A stretch of 9,290 nt of DNA from Propionibacterium sp. GTDB taxonomy: Bacteria; Actinomycetota; Actinomycetes; Propionibacteriales; Propionibacteriaceae. The DNA lies in the NCBI GenBank assembly GCA_022837595.1, contig JALHFX010000096.1, positions 1 to 9,290 of the forward strand, read 5' to 3'. Shown here one piece after another: positions 1-6,797 of the stretch. Numbering within the stretch: position 1 is the first letter of the stretch; each line of letters begins with the position of its first letter. A model generated the notes under the pieces. The model was not told where the DNA came from and made no database searches. It was given only the letters and a program-made list of their open reading frames with translations. The translations under genes and the position numbers were made by a program.

Positions 1-54
1 AGAACGAGACTCCGAGCCAAGAACCGAGAAACGATAGGTGACTAGGTAAAATAC

Positions 55-100
55 TGGAGCCACCTGCGAGAATCGAACTCGCGACCTACGCTTTACGAGG
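55..100 (-). other. att site copy: 3' half of tRNA-Thr(CGT)
   Basis: Read on the minus strand, this stretch is the 3' half of a tRNA. It has an anticodon loop CTCGTAA (plus positions 93-99, anticodon CGT), the 3' strand of the anticodon stem (AGCGT), a 5-base variable loop, a perfect 5-bp T stem GCGAG/CTCGC around TTCGATT, the acceptor strand AGGTGGC, a discriminator T and an encoded CCA (55-57). The bases upstream of the anticodon loop do not pair with AGCGT and no D arm is present, so the gene is not complete. Such 3' halves are left at the far end of elements that integrate into tRNA genes. The orientation implies chromosome at 1-54, element from about 101 onward, and an intact tRNA-Thr on the minus strand beyond 9290. 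Confidence 0.8.
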
Positions 101-329
101 GCCATCCAGGGGTCAATGGGGGTCGTTGTCAATCGTTGAGCGTGCTAGTAAAACCCGGATTCGAGTGTTGGCCCGGCATGGCTTCTGTTGGCAGTTTTGG
201 AACCTCGTAAGGATTCTCTGAGGATTGCGCCGAAACCTCAGGAGGCCCCAGCTACAAGTAGCTCCGCGTGTGACCAGCTACCCCTTCCAGACTGGTGTTC
301 ACGCCCGGCCGCCGAGCCATGTCGGGGTT
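101..329. other. spacer without a recognised gene
   Basis: This lies between the att copy and the stop codon of the peptidase remnant. The open frames here give low-complexity Arg/Pro/Ser-rich translations with no family features. A weak 6-bp inverted repeat (CTGAGG near 218, CCTCAG near 237) is not convincing as a terminator. In related integrative elements the integrase gene would abut the att site, but I see no tyrosine recombinase C-terminus (no HxLRH or GH motif) on the minus strand here. Confidence 0.5.
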
Positions 330-492
330 TCAGGTGGCAACGGGCACGGGAATGTCCAACTCGTCGGCGATGGCTGTATATAGGTCGACGCTCTGCTCAT
401 GGGTGGTCAATGAAACAAGCAGCGCGTAGCTGACCGGAGATCGACGCGGTCCTTCCTCTTGTTGTCCTTCCACCAACCCCCAATCGGAGATA
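330..492 (-). pseudogene. C-terminal remnant of an S8 (subtilisin-like) peptidase
   Basis: Two minus-strand frames together read as the end of one protein. The first carries PIGGWWKDNKRKDR (about 450-490). After a one-base shift near 440, the second carries VSYALLVSLTTHEQSVDLY and runs to a TGA at 330-332. A GGWW segment, then a 'YALLVSL...DLY' strand close to the C-terminus, is what I recall from subtilase-fold S8 peptidases encoded directly downstream of an AAA ATPase. The catalytic Asp/His/Ser region is absent, so no activity is possible. The fragment is fused directly to the remnant of the partner ATPase, consistent with an internal deletion that removed most of both genes. Family assignment is from memory of the tail sequence only and is moderate. 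Confidence 0.45.
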
Positions 493-749
493 TCATTCGG
501 GCGCTACTCGCGTCTGCAGCCCAGCCTCCGCCTGCGAAGCAACGACAAGGTCGGCTGGCCTGCCCCTCGGCTGCGCCAACAAAGTCACTGACCCGGCGGC
601 AGCGCGCTACGGGAGGCATCAACAGCCGTCTTGATATCGCTCGCCAATCAGGTATGCCCTTGGCAGGCGTCTCGCGCAGGCGCCTGAAGAGCGGCCGCGT
701 AGAACGACTCCTCATCTCCTGAGTTGTAACTACGGATCATCGCGGTCAC
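493..749 (-). pseudogene. N-terminal remnant of an AAA-family ATPase
   Basis: From a GTG at 749 (or ATG at 740) the minus strand reads MIRSYNSGDEESFYAAALQ and then ARDACQGHT. An in-frame TGA at 648-650 follows, then LASDIKTAVDASRSA. After a frame change near 600 it continues LLAQPRGRPADLVVASQAE to a TGA at 493-495. The order '(I)RSxxxGDxxxFxxxALQxAAxxAxxGH', 'LAxxIxxxxDxA', 'AQPRGxxADLV' matches the N-terminal region of AAA ATPases found immediately upstream of S8 peptidases. The Walker motifs would lie further downstream and are missing. The stop, the frameshift and the fusion to the peptidase tail show that this is a dead gene. It is the next minus-strand item after the nuclease/HEAT gene. 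Confidence 0.5.
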
Positions 750-920
750 GTGCTCCGCGGCACAACTGGCAGCCAGTGTGACACATCCTCCCGAGGCTTT
801 CGTGGCCGTAAGATCGCATTTGAGCCAGTAGCTAATCGCGACGGGTTTTCGGATGATCGGCAGGCTTCTTTTGTCCGATGAGTCTCCGTGCGCGATTGGA
901 TTGAGTCCGTTCCCGAGAGC

Positions 921-2177
921 CTAGGGCGACACGGTTGACGCTGCTGCTACGCGGACGCTGAAGCATGGATCCTCGCGCAGGATCTTCAGGATTGCGGCAC
1001 GGGTTTCGCGCGTTCGTTGGTTCGCAGAAGTGCCGCTGGCCGGCGAGAATGAGAATCCACGTGCGTCCTCAGCTTGGCTCAGGACCAACTCTGTTGCAAG
1101 GGTTCGGCGAACCCGAACATCGGGATCAGCGGCTAAGCGGTAGCCGACTGGTTCAGGTTGGGTGGTCTTGGCCCATAGGATTGCACTGAATGATCTCAGC
1201 GCCCAATCCTGGCCGCTGAGGAAGCCGACATCGGGTGCCATGGTGGCGCCCAGGCGCTGTAGGGCGTGGGTTGCCCACAGTTCGGAGACTGTTTCGTCGC
1301 CGATCAGTCCCAAGACGGCTGCACGGACGCGTTCTTTTTCGAATGGGGTGTTCGCCAGAGTCGCAGCGAGGTGCGCGGCTTGGCCTCGCGAGTCTCGTCT
1401 CCCATTCACACGAAAGGTACCCAAGGGATGTCCAAACGGAGCGTTCCAGGTGTCCTCGACATACTCGGGTGGCGAGAGGACCAGGGTGATTGCGCGGTTG
1501 AACAGTTCTGTTCGTTCGGTCTCGTCTGTCGGGGGTCGGAGGTTCGATGCGGCGATCAGATATTGCGCGCGATCACTAGAGGAGACGCACGGGTCGCCGC
1601 CACGCTCAATGAGCTGGCTCAGTGCTGCTTGTTGATCGCGCTCTGGGAGCGTTCGTGCCAGGATCGAGTCGGATATGGAGCCCGAGGCTGAGCCGCTGGT
1701 GAGCACCCCCGGCTGGTGCGTGAGAGGCTCTTCAAGCCGGGCGCGCGCTTGCTGTACTTGCGCATGGGAGGCCTTCTCGGGGTACTCTGAGTCCAGTGTC
1801 TCGCGAGCCCAGGTGTTGCCTGCTTCGGCAAGTTCGTCGAGGAGCGTTCGAGCCTGCGGAATACGGTCGATTACAGCCTGTACGGTCGTCGCGTTTCGGG
1901 ATTCTGATGACCTTCCTAGAAGCCGGGCTAGGTGCGTGAGAGCACGATCCGCCAGTTCGGCGTGGGTGGTGAGGATGCCTGCGACTGTCGTTGCTTCGTC
2001 CTTGTCCTGGAAACGGTATTGGCTGGAATCAAGCGGGGGCTGAGCCTCGAAATAGGACAGGGCGTTGTGTGCTTGGTCCAGCGTCAGACGTTCTGAGATG
2101 GCTGCGAGGGCAGCGATCGCGCTGAGGTAGCGCGAACCTGTGAACATCGACGGGTCGATGAGGGCGTCTTCGCTGGC
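921..2177 (-). pseudogene. C-terminal part of nuclease/HEAT protein, out of frame
   Basis: This minus-strand frame continues the protein started at 4057 but is shifted relative to it near 2177. It has no good start of its own: the open frame begins at 2261 in sequence antiparallel in sense to the real frame, with no ribosome binding site. About 418 residues remain, nearly all predicted helical. The end holds HEAT-like units such as DPDVRVRRTLATELV and DPCFSVRVAAAS before the stop at 921. A middle helical section contains SRYLSAIAALAAISERLT and ARTLLDELAEAGNTWARETL. Restoring a single base joins it to the upstream part and gives one protein of about 1045 residues. HEAT-like arrays commonly bind protein or nucleic acid; a target-recognition or scaffold role is inference only. 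Confidence 0.7.
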
Positions 2178-4057
2178 TGCTCGAAGGTCTGGACAAGGTC
2201 GTCGGGGACGAGATCCGCTTGAGCGGCAACGAGTCGGTAGGCAGCTCCTACGATCCACCACGGCGTGGCGTCGAGATGCGGTGTCACATCGAGGAATCGG
2301 GTGGTGTACTCCGCCGCAAGCCGCTTGAGAGCACTCACGTCTCCTGCGAGCACCAGATGGTTCGCAGCCGTGAGGTGTTCATCGGATGCGCAGAGCACTT
2401 CGGCGAGCAGACGCCTGGCTTGTCGTTCCCCTTCCCAGTCACTCAGTATGACGGCATCCCGAAGCGCACGCTGTGCGCTGATGGCAGCTGGTCTGAGCTG
2501 GTCATCGGCTAGCCTGCCGTGGGCGTATTGGAGGGCACCCTCGGCTCGTGGCAAGACGGACCGGTCGGGTCCGCGTGTTGACAGCGCGGTCTCAATAGGG
2601 AGCAGTTCGTTGGAAGTGAAGGGCTTCCAGCAGTTGCGGAAGGCACGGCGGGAGAAAACCCAGAGGGAAGCGTCAGTCCAGTGTTCTGCGAGGCAGGCAT
2701 TGCCGGTCGCCTCATCCCAGGAGGCGTCAGCCTCCTCGAACTTCTGGTCCAGAGCGAGGTAACGTGCGTACCTGGCCTGGATCAGCGCAGCGAGTTCATA
2801 GCTGAGCTTTAGCTTGCGTGCATCATCGAGGACTGGAGCCCATATGCCGCAGCCTTCGGCAGAGAGAATGCGCAGCCGGGTTCGCAATGTGTCGTTTTGC
2901 GTCGTGACGGGAAGGTCATCTGCGAGGCCTTGCAGTAGGCCGGCGCCCGCCTTGAGCCATTCGTGGTTGCCGGCTGCTAGCGCTGTTTCTCCGGCCAGGG
3001 CTGCCAGACGAGCGCGGTCAAGGGGGTCGCCGGTAAGCAGGTCGGTGAGGTAGGGAACAGACGCTAGGGGGTTGTTGTACAGATCTACGGCACGATTGGC
3101 AACGGAGAGGTGCTCTCGCGCCTGCTCGCTGTTGACTTGCGCTGTGAATTCGCTGATATCTTGGCGGGCCATATCGGCCGAGATTGTCTGCCCGTGGTCG
3201 AGCGCAAGCCAGAGCTGGTCAAGCCGCCGCCTGGTTGCCTCGGCGCCACGTCCAACTGTGACCAGGAGCGAAGCTCGAAGGGTTTCGTGCTTGGCGGCGT
3301 GGGCTGCAAACCCTGCCTTGGTCAGGGCTTCCTGTGCTTCTTCGACCAGTTCTAGAGCGGCACTCGGGTCGGTTTCAGTCTGGGCAGTCGCCTGGGCAAT
3401 CTTCTCGCCCGCGCCGGTGGTTACCTCGGGGGTTCGGGCGATGGCTTGACGTATCGCTCGGGCGTCGGTGGCCGGCACCGTCTTGCGAGCGATATCGAAT
3501 TCCTCGCAGAAGATCTGGGCGACCTCGTTGCCGAAGTACTCAATGACGATATGGGGTGCATTCTTAAGCTTGTAGGAAAGCACCCACTTGTCCCACAGTT
3601 CCAACTCGATTGGTTTCAGATCCTCTTGAAGCTCTCTGAAGCGGTCAAGGGTCTGAGTTGTTCTGACCTCACGGCTAACGCCGAGGATGAAGCGAGACAC
3701 GTCGAACGGACGTCGTGTCTTACGGAAAGCCTCGACAGCATCGGTCATCGCTGCCGGCCCGAACTGTTTGACGCGTTTGCTCTGCAGCGCGACACCAGAG
3801 TCGTCGACAGCCAACGCGACAATATCAAGCCCGCGCTGGTGCTGACCCGGGTCACCATAAATCTGAGCGTGCCGCAGTCCCTCGACATCATGAAGAATCC
3901 GCCATTGCAGGCTCTCGAAATCCGGCCACGGCAGCATCTCAAAGGGAAGCAGGTCCAGACGCCGGCCGTGATGCGGTACAACGGGGACGCCGCTGGGCCC
4001 ACGTTCGAGTTCTGAGTCAGCCCCAACTCGCTGCCAGGTTCCGGGGTTCCCTCTCAT
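2084..4057 (-). CDS. PD-(D/E)XK nuclease-helical repeat protein (frameshifted)
   Basis: The ATG at 4057 is preferred because AAAGGAG lies 5 bases upstream; a GTG at 4063 would overlap that site. An Mrr-like restriction nuclease domain occupies about residues 38-165. It has FESLQWRILHDVEGL (E48), then GQHQRGLDIVAL (D78), then ALQSKRVKQF (Q92, K94), fitting E...D...QxK with Ser in place of the more usual Cys in 'QCK'. From about residue 200 onward it is Ala/Leu-rich helix pairs resembling TPR units. The true frame is lost near 2177, after LVQTFEQ; as written, translation runs about 30 further unrelated residues to the stop at 2084. The DUF262 gene ends 58 bases upstream, so the two are probably cotranscribed. 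The likely role is cleavage of foreign DNA. The substrate is unknown. Confidence 0.8.
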   Translation of the reverse strand: MRGNPGTWQRVGADSELERGPSGVPVVPHHGRRLDLLPFEMLPWPDFESLQWRILHDVEGLRHAQIYGDPGQHQRGLDIVALAVDDSGVALQSKRVKQFGPAAMTDAVEAFRKTRRPFDVSRFILGVSREVRTTQTLDRFRELQEDLKPIELELWDKWVLSYKLKNAPHIVIEYFGNEVAQIFCEEFDIARKTVPATDARAIRQAIARTPEVTTGAGEKIAQATAQTETDPSAALELVEEAQEALTKAGFAAHAAKHETLRASLLVTVGRGAEATRRRLDQLWLALDHGQTISADMARQDISEFTAQVNSEQAREHLSVANRAVDLYNNPLASVPYLTDLLTGDPLDRARLAALAGETALAAGNHEWLKAGAGLLQGLADDLPVTTQNDTLRTRLRILSAEGCGIWAPVLDDARKLKLSYELAALIQARYARYLALDQKFEEADASWDEATGNACLAEHWTDASLWVFSRRAFRNCWKPFTSNELLPIETALSTRGPDRSVLPRAEGALQYAHGRLADDQLRPAAISAQRALRDAVILSDWEGERQARRLLAEVLCASDEHLTAANHLVLAGDVSALKRLAAEYTTRFLDVTPHLDATPWWIVGAAYRLVAAQADLVPDDLVQTFEQPAKTPSSTRRCSQVRATSARSLPSQPSQNV

Positions 4058-4061
4058 AAGC

Positions 4062-4068
4062 ACTCCTT
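4062..4068 (-). promoter_or_regulatory. ribosome binding site that decides the nuclease start
   Basis: The minus strand reads AAAGGAG followed closely by ATG at 4057. This strong Shine-Dalgarno sequence overlaps the alternative GTG at 4063, arguing for the ATG. Confidence 0.6.
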
Positions 4069-4115
4069 TCAGCTGTTGTCGTCCTGCTTCTCCTACGCGG
4101 AATCACGGCTATCGC

Positions 4116-5894
4116 CTATCCATGGCCTTCAGCCTTGTTCGCGACCGCAGAGTTTCCGAGAGCCTTGAGCAGGCGGTCGCGTAGTCGGGCCTTGCGCCAG
4201 TCATAGAAGGTCTGGAAGTCCTCCAGCTCGAGAGAAAGCCCATCCAGATCGTTCTCGCGAAGGTACGTTGATCGCTTCTCGTCAGTGGGGAATGCTCGCG
4301 CAATCCAGTCCGGCGGGAGCGAGTCCTGCTTTTCAATGTTCGCTGTTCCAGCAAGCAGCTGCAGGTTGGGCAAGAGGTTGACCTTTTCAAGATAGTCATC
4401 AATCTTGCCAGCCGTGATGCCCGCGGCAGCCAGCCTCTTCCTCGTGAAGCGCGACTTCGGGAAGATGTGGTCTTCATGGAACTTCTTGCCTAGGTCGAGG
4501 CCCGGGTAAAGGACCGAGAGCACCGAGAAGGTCCGCTGCCCGCGGTACTTGAGATTGAGGAGCTCGTCGATCTCAGCGGCCTCGAAGCCAAGACTCTTGC
4601 CAACCGCCGCCATGGCAGACTCAACGGCCGCCATGGGGAACCCCGGGGGGGTACTAACGCGAAGCGCATCACGAATTCGCGTGAGCAGCGTATCAAGCCC
4701 AGAACCCCAAACGCCACGCTTGATGAGAGAGCGGGTAACCCACTGCTGCAGAATAAGACGGTCCGATGCGTCTGAGGTGGAGTCGAGGTAAGAGTCCCCA
4801 GCGTCGCGAAGATACAGATAGTAGGCGACCGGGACGATGACACTGTTCGCTGTGAGGTTGCGTTCGTTGTACCCGAACTGCTGCAGCAGCGATGCGGCCC
4901 TAAGCAGCGCGCCCTTTATCTGTGGCCATGCAGCTTCTACTCGGGCCATGTTCTCGCGGGTGAAATTGGCAACCTTGAACCGCACATCGACATCCGCCAC
5001 CATCAGCGCCGTTTTCAGGACAACGTCCTTCGAGAAGGAGAACTGTCGTCCGGCATTACTGTTCAGATCTGTCACAAGCGAGCGAACTTCTTCGCGTGCG
5101 TCGAGTTCTTGCCACTGGTTTGTCGCCATGGACAGGAGCAGGTCGGAATATGACAGAACCGTACCGCCACTGTTCACGCGAACGAAGATCTCTAGGACCT
5201 TGTCAGGATCTTGGTCGGTAACCAAGAAGTAGTTCATCGGTTTGAACATTCGAACAGCCTGGTAAAGGTCGAACAGGCGCTGGAAGGCATCGCCCGCGGC
5301 GGTGATGTTTCGGCGTTCGAGTTCCTTCATGATCGCTGGACCAGAGTCCGCGAGGTCGAGGACCGCACCGACACGGATCCACTTATCCTGGTGATCTCCG
5401 CTCGCTGCCGCTTCCCTCTCCGTCAGAAACCTGAGGTCGTACTTGAGACCCAGCTCTGCCTCGTTCGGATCATCGACCAAGTTCAGGTAGAGCCGTTTAA
5501 CGAGGAAAGCATCTGTACTGCTCCACCACGCATACTTTCTCTTCTCCGCATAGCTGCCACAGAGCGCAATGTTCAGCGCCGTCAAGCGCTGCTGGCCATC
5601 AAGGACAGCGGTGATCCCGCTCCGAGCCGGCAGTGTCGCCTTGTCAGCGTAGGGGTTGTCACGCTCATGGTAGTTTGCCAAGAACTCGTAGAAGGTATAG
5701 GACCGCGCTGTCTTTGGTTCGACATTCCACAACAGGAAAGAACCAACCGGATAGCCGCGCATAAGACTGTCAACAAGCTTCGCTATCTGATCTGCGCTCC
5801 AGACGAACTCTCGCTGGATTGCTGGCATCAGGTACTCGTGCCTATGTATGGACGTGAGCATTTCCTCGACGCTCCGAGGAGTCTGAAATGACAC
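4116..5894 (-). CDS. DUF262/DUF1524 (GmrSD-like) restriction protein
   Basis: This 592-residue protein has the two-domain layout of GmrSD-type type IV restriction enzymes. The N-terminal DUF262 domain shows MPAIQREFVW (23-32), a GYPVGSFLLW strand (47-56) and the ParB-like nucleotide-handling motif VLDGQQRLTAL (97-107). The C-terminal DUF1524 HNH-type nuclease shows EDHIFPKSRF (D475-H476) followed by NLLPNLQLL and TANIEKQ, which supply the downstream Asn residues. Related enzymes hydrolyse NTP and cut modified phage DNA. The GTG at 5894 is chosen because AAGGAG lies 9 bases upstream and homology begins right after it (SFQTPRSVEEMLTSI). The frame stays open as far as 6398, but that stretch crosses an IS remnant and is not native. 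The short gap to the nuclease/HEAT gene suggests joint expression. No frameshift or lost motif is visible. Confidence 0.9.
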   Translation of the reverse strand: MSFQTPRSVEEMLTSIHRHEYLMPAIQREFVWSADQIAKLVDSLMRGYPVGSFLLWNVEPKTARSYTFYEFLANYHERDNPYADKATLPARSGITAVLDGQQRLTALNIALCGSYAEKRKYAWWSSTDAFLVKRLYLNLVDDPNEAELGLKYDLRFLTEREAAASGDHQDKWIRVGAVLDLADSGPAIMKELERRNITAAGDAFQRLFDLYQAVRMFKPMNYFLVTDQDPDKVLEIFVRVNSGGTVLSYSDLLLSMATNQWQELDAREEVRSLVTDLNSNAGRQFSFSKDVVLKTALMVADVDVRFKVANFTRENMARVEAAWPQIKGALLRAASLLQQFGYNERNLTANSVIVPVAYYLYLRDAGDSYLDSTSDASDRLILQQWVTRSLIKRGVWGSGLDTLLTRIRDALRVSTPPGFPMAAVESAMAAVGKSLGFEAAEIDELLNLKYRGQRTFSVLSVLYPGLDLGKKFHEDHIFPKSRFTRKRLAAAGITAGKIDDYLEKVNLLPNLQLLAGTANIEKQDSLPPDWIARAFPTDEKRSTYLRENDLDGLSLELEDFQTFYDWRKARLRDRLLKALGNSAVANKAEGHG

Positions 5895-5899
5895 GGGCG

Positions 5900-5910
5900 G
5901 GTTCTCCTTA
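5900..5910 (-). promoter_or_regulatory. coupled stop codon and ribosome binding site (TAAGGAG)
   Basis: The stop codon TAA of stub X (5908-5910) is the first part of TAAGGAGA, the Shine-Dalgarno sequence serving the GTG at 5894. This fixes the DUF262 start and implies that X and DUF262 once formed one coupled transcription unit. Confidence 0.6.
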
Positions 5911-5991
5911 TGCGGTGATGAACTGCAACAGCTCGGCGTAGTCGTCAGCGAGATCGTAGTGACCCCGCGCTGTGCGAACTCGCACCTCAAT
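5908..5991 (-). pseudogene. C-terminal stub of a lost upstream operon gene (X)
   Basis: Just upstream of the DUF262 gene, the minus strand reads VRVRTARGHYDLADDYAEL and then LQFITA before a TAA at 5908-5910. The sequence looks like a genuine protein end, with an acidic amphipathic last helix. Its stop codon overlaps the DUF262 ribosome binding site (TAAGGAG), the usual sign of translational coupling. A TAG closes the frame near 5991-5993, only about 10 bases from the left end of the IS3 remnant, so the rest of X was probably lost around the insertion. On the far side of the IS, a short frame VADDHVSSVGFE ends at the other IS boundary and might be its start, but this is unproven. I do not recognise the family. 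It could also be a short leader peptide starting at a GTG. Confidence 0.45.
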
Positions 5992-6001
5992 CTAGCTGCG
6001 G

Positions 6002-6022
6002 TGAGCCGCCGCAGGCTTGATG
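6002..6022 (+). repeat. left inverted repeat of IS3 remnant
   Basis: The sequence starts TGAGCCGCCGCAGG. It mirrors 6709-6729 at 15 of 21 positions and lies about 30 bases before the orfA start, as expected in IS3 elements. Confidence 0.65.
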
Positions 6023-6053
6023 TCGCGTCTTTTCTGGTTGGAAGGATGGCGTG

Positions 6054-6269
6054 ATGCCGAAGAAGATCGACCTCGTGCTCAAGGAGTGAGTCGTCCGGCC
6101 CGTGCGTGAGCATCGTGCCGATTACTCCTCGAATGCGAAGGCCGTCGAGGCCGTTGCCCAGCAGAAGGGCGGCGGGCGCGAGAGCTTGCGCCGGTGGATG
6201 ACCGCGAGTGAGCGTGAGAGGGTCACCAGCGACGAGACCGCGGAGAACAAGCGGCTGAGGAGGATGTAG
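6054..6269 (+). pseudogene. IS3-family transposase orfA, degraded
   Basis: Starting at the ATG at 6054 the frame reads MPKKIDLVLKE, then an in-frame TGA where an Arg codon is expected, then VRPVREHRADYSSNAKAVE, then GGRESLRRWM, then TAENKRLRRM and a TAG. This follows the usual IS3 orfA pattern: the MPKKxDxxLKE start, the helix-turn-helix ending GxxRESLRRW, and the leucine-zipper start ENKRLR. After ENKRLR the next frame carries EEDVAIPKAA, matching the expected 'EDVAILKAA', so a frameshift occurs there too. With a stop and a frameshift the DNA-binding subunit cannot be made at full length. Confidence 0.75.
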
Positions 6270-6363
6270 CGATCCCGAAAGCGGCCGCGACTCGTGATGA
6301 TCCCGCTGCGGATGGCCGCTGTGGGAACATGACCGGCGAGGCCACCCAATCGCACCGAAGCAG

Positions 6364-6729
6364 ATGCGGGCGCACTCGGATGCCGGATCGCATTGCACCG
6401 CGATCTCCTACGCGGAGAAGCTCGCGCTCGATGGCATCGCCCCATCGATCGGTCCGGTCGGCGATGCGTACGATAGCGCCCTCATGGAGACGATCACCGG
6501 GCTACACAAGGCCGAGTGTGTGCGCACCACGGTCTTCCACGAAGGCCCATACAAGACCATCGCCGACGGCGAGTACGCGACCGCCGGCTGGGTCGACTGG
6601 CACAACCACCGGAGGCTCCACGGTAGCCTCGGCATGGCCAACCCGAACGAGTTCGAGCAGGCCCACCACGCGGCCCTCACCCAGGAACCGCTCCCCGCAC
6701 AACAGCGGCAAAGAACCTGCGGCAGTTCA
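6364..6729 (+). pseudogene. IS3-family transposase orfB, C-terminal fragment
   Basis: The frame reads HSDAGSHCTAISYAEKLAL, then GIAPSIGPVGDAYDSALME, then GLHKAECVRTTVFHEGPYK, then WVDWHNHRRLHGSLGM. These are the last two catalytic blocks of the DDE integrase core: the second Asp region in HSDxGS and the Glu in ALMETI, followed by the conserved HNHRRLHGSLG. The first catalytic Asp and about two thirds of the protein are missing. The normal stop is also missing, so the frame runs through the right inverted repeat into unrelated antisense sequence. It is non-functional. Confidence 0.85.
6709..6729 (+). repeat. right inverted repeat of IS3 remnant
   Basis: The sequence ends CCTGCGGCAGTTCA and its reverse complement begins TGAACTGCCGCAGG, close to the left end TGAGCCGCCGCAGG. 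It lies just after the orfB homology stops. Confidence 0.65.
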
Positions 6730-6797
6730 CTCAAAGCCGACCGAGCTCACATGATCATCAGCCACAGGACGATTTTCCCAGTCCAGCCCTATGGTGC

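Larger units (their letters stand above)
6002..6729 (+). mobile_element. internally deleted IS3-family element
   Basis: The left terminal repeat begins TGAGCCGCCGCAGGCTTG at 6002 and the right one ends ACCTGCGGCAGTTCA at 6729. The left 21 bases and the reverse complement of 6709-6729 agree at 15 positions, including an unbroken GCCGCAGG-type core. Between them lie an orfA remnant and the C-terminal third of orfB. At about 728 bp the copy is far shorter than a usual IS3 element (roughly 1.2-1.3 kb), so most of the orfB N-terminus is gone. No matching 3-4 bp target duplication is evident at the flanks, which suggests loss of adjacent DNA. It sits between the HEPN-like gene and the DUF262 operon and probably destroyed gene X. 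Confidence 0.75.

Noticed and set aside
55..135. Complete tRNA gene at the left edge
   Set aside because: No anticodon-stem partner, D arm or 5' acceptor strand exists upstream of the anticodon loop, so only the 3' half is present.
203..210. CCTCGTAA, an inverted match to part of the att anticodon loop
   Set aside because: Eight bases is too short to separate from chance, and the surrounding sequence does not extend the match.
407..722. Open frames of 87-102 residues on both strands
   Set aside because: They cross the junction of two gene remnants. The protein-like segments switch between frames, so no single frame here is a gene.
1162..1691. Overlapping plus-strand open frames of 141-157 residues
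   Set aside because: They are antisense to the HEAT-like C-terminal region. Long shadow frames are expected at this GC content.
2165..2190. Programmed frameshift in the nuclease/HEAT gene
   Set aside because: There is no slippery heptamer or homopolymer run and no clear downstream structure. A simple one-base loss explains it better.
3446..4015. Plus-strand open frame of 189 residues
   Set aside because: It is the antisense shadow of the nuclease domain, which has clear motifs on the minus strand.
5211..5891. Plus-strand open frame of 226 residues
   Set aside because: It is antisense to the DUF262 domain. Its translation has no family features and the opposite frame is strongly supported.
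5895..6398. Upstream extension of the DUF262 frame to 6398
   Set aside because: It runs antisense through the IS3 remnant and lacks homology. The GTG at 5894 has a good ribosome binding site and homology starts there.
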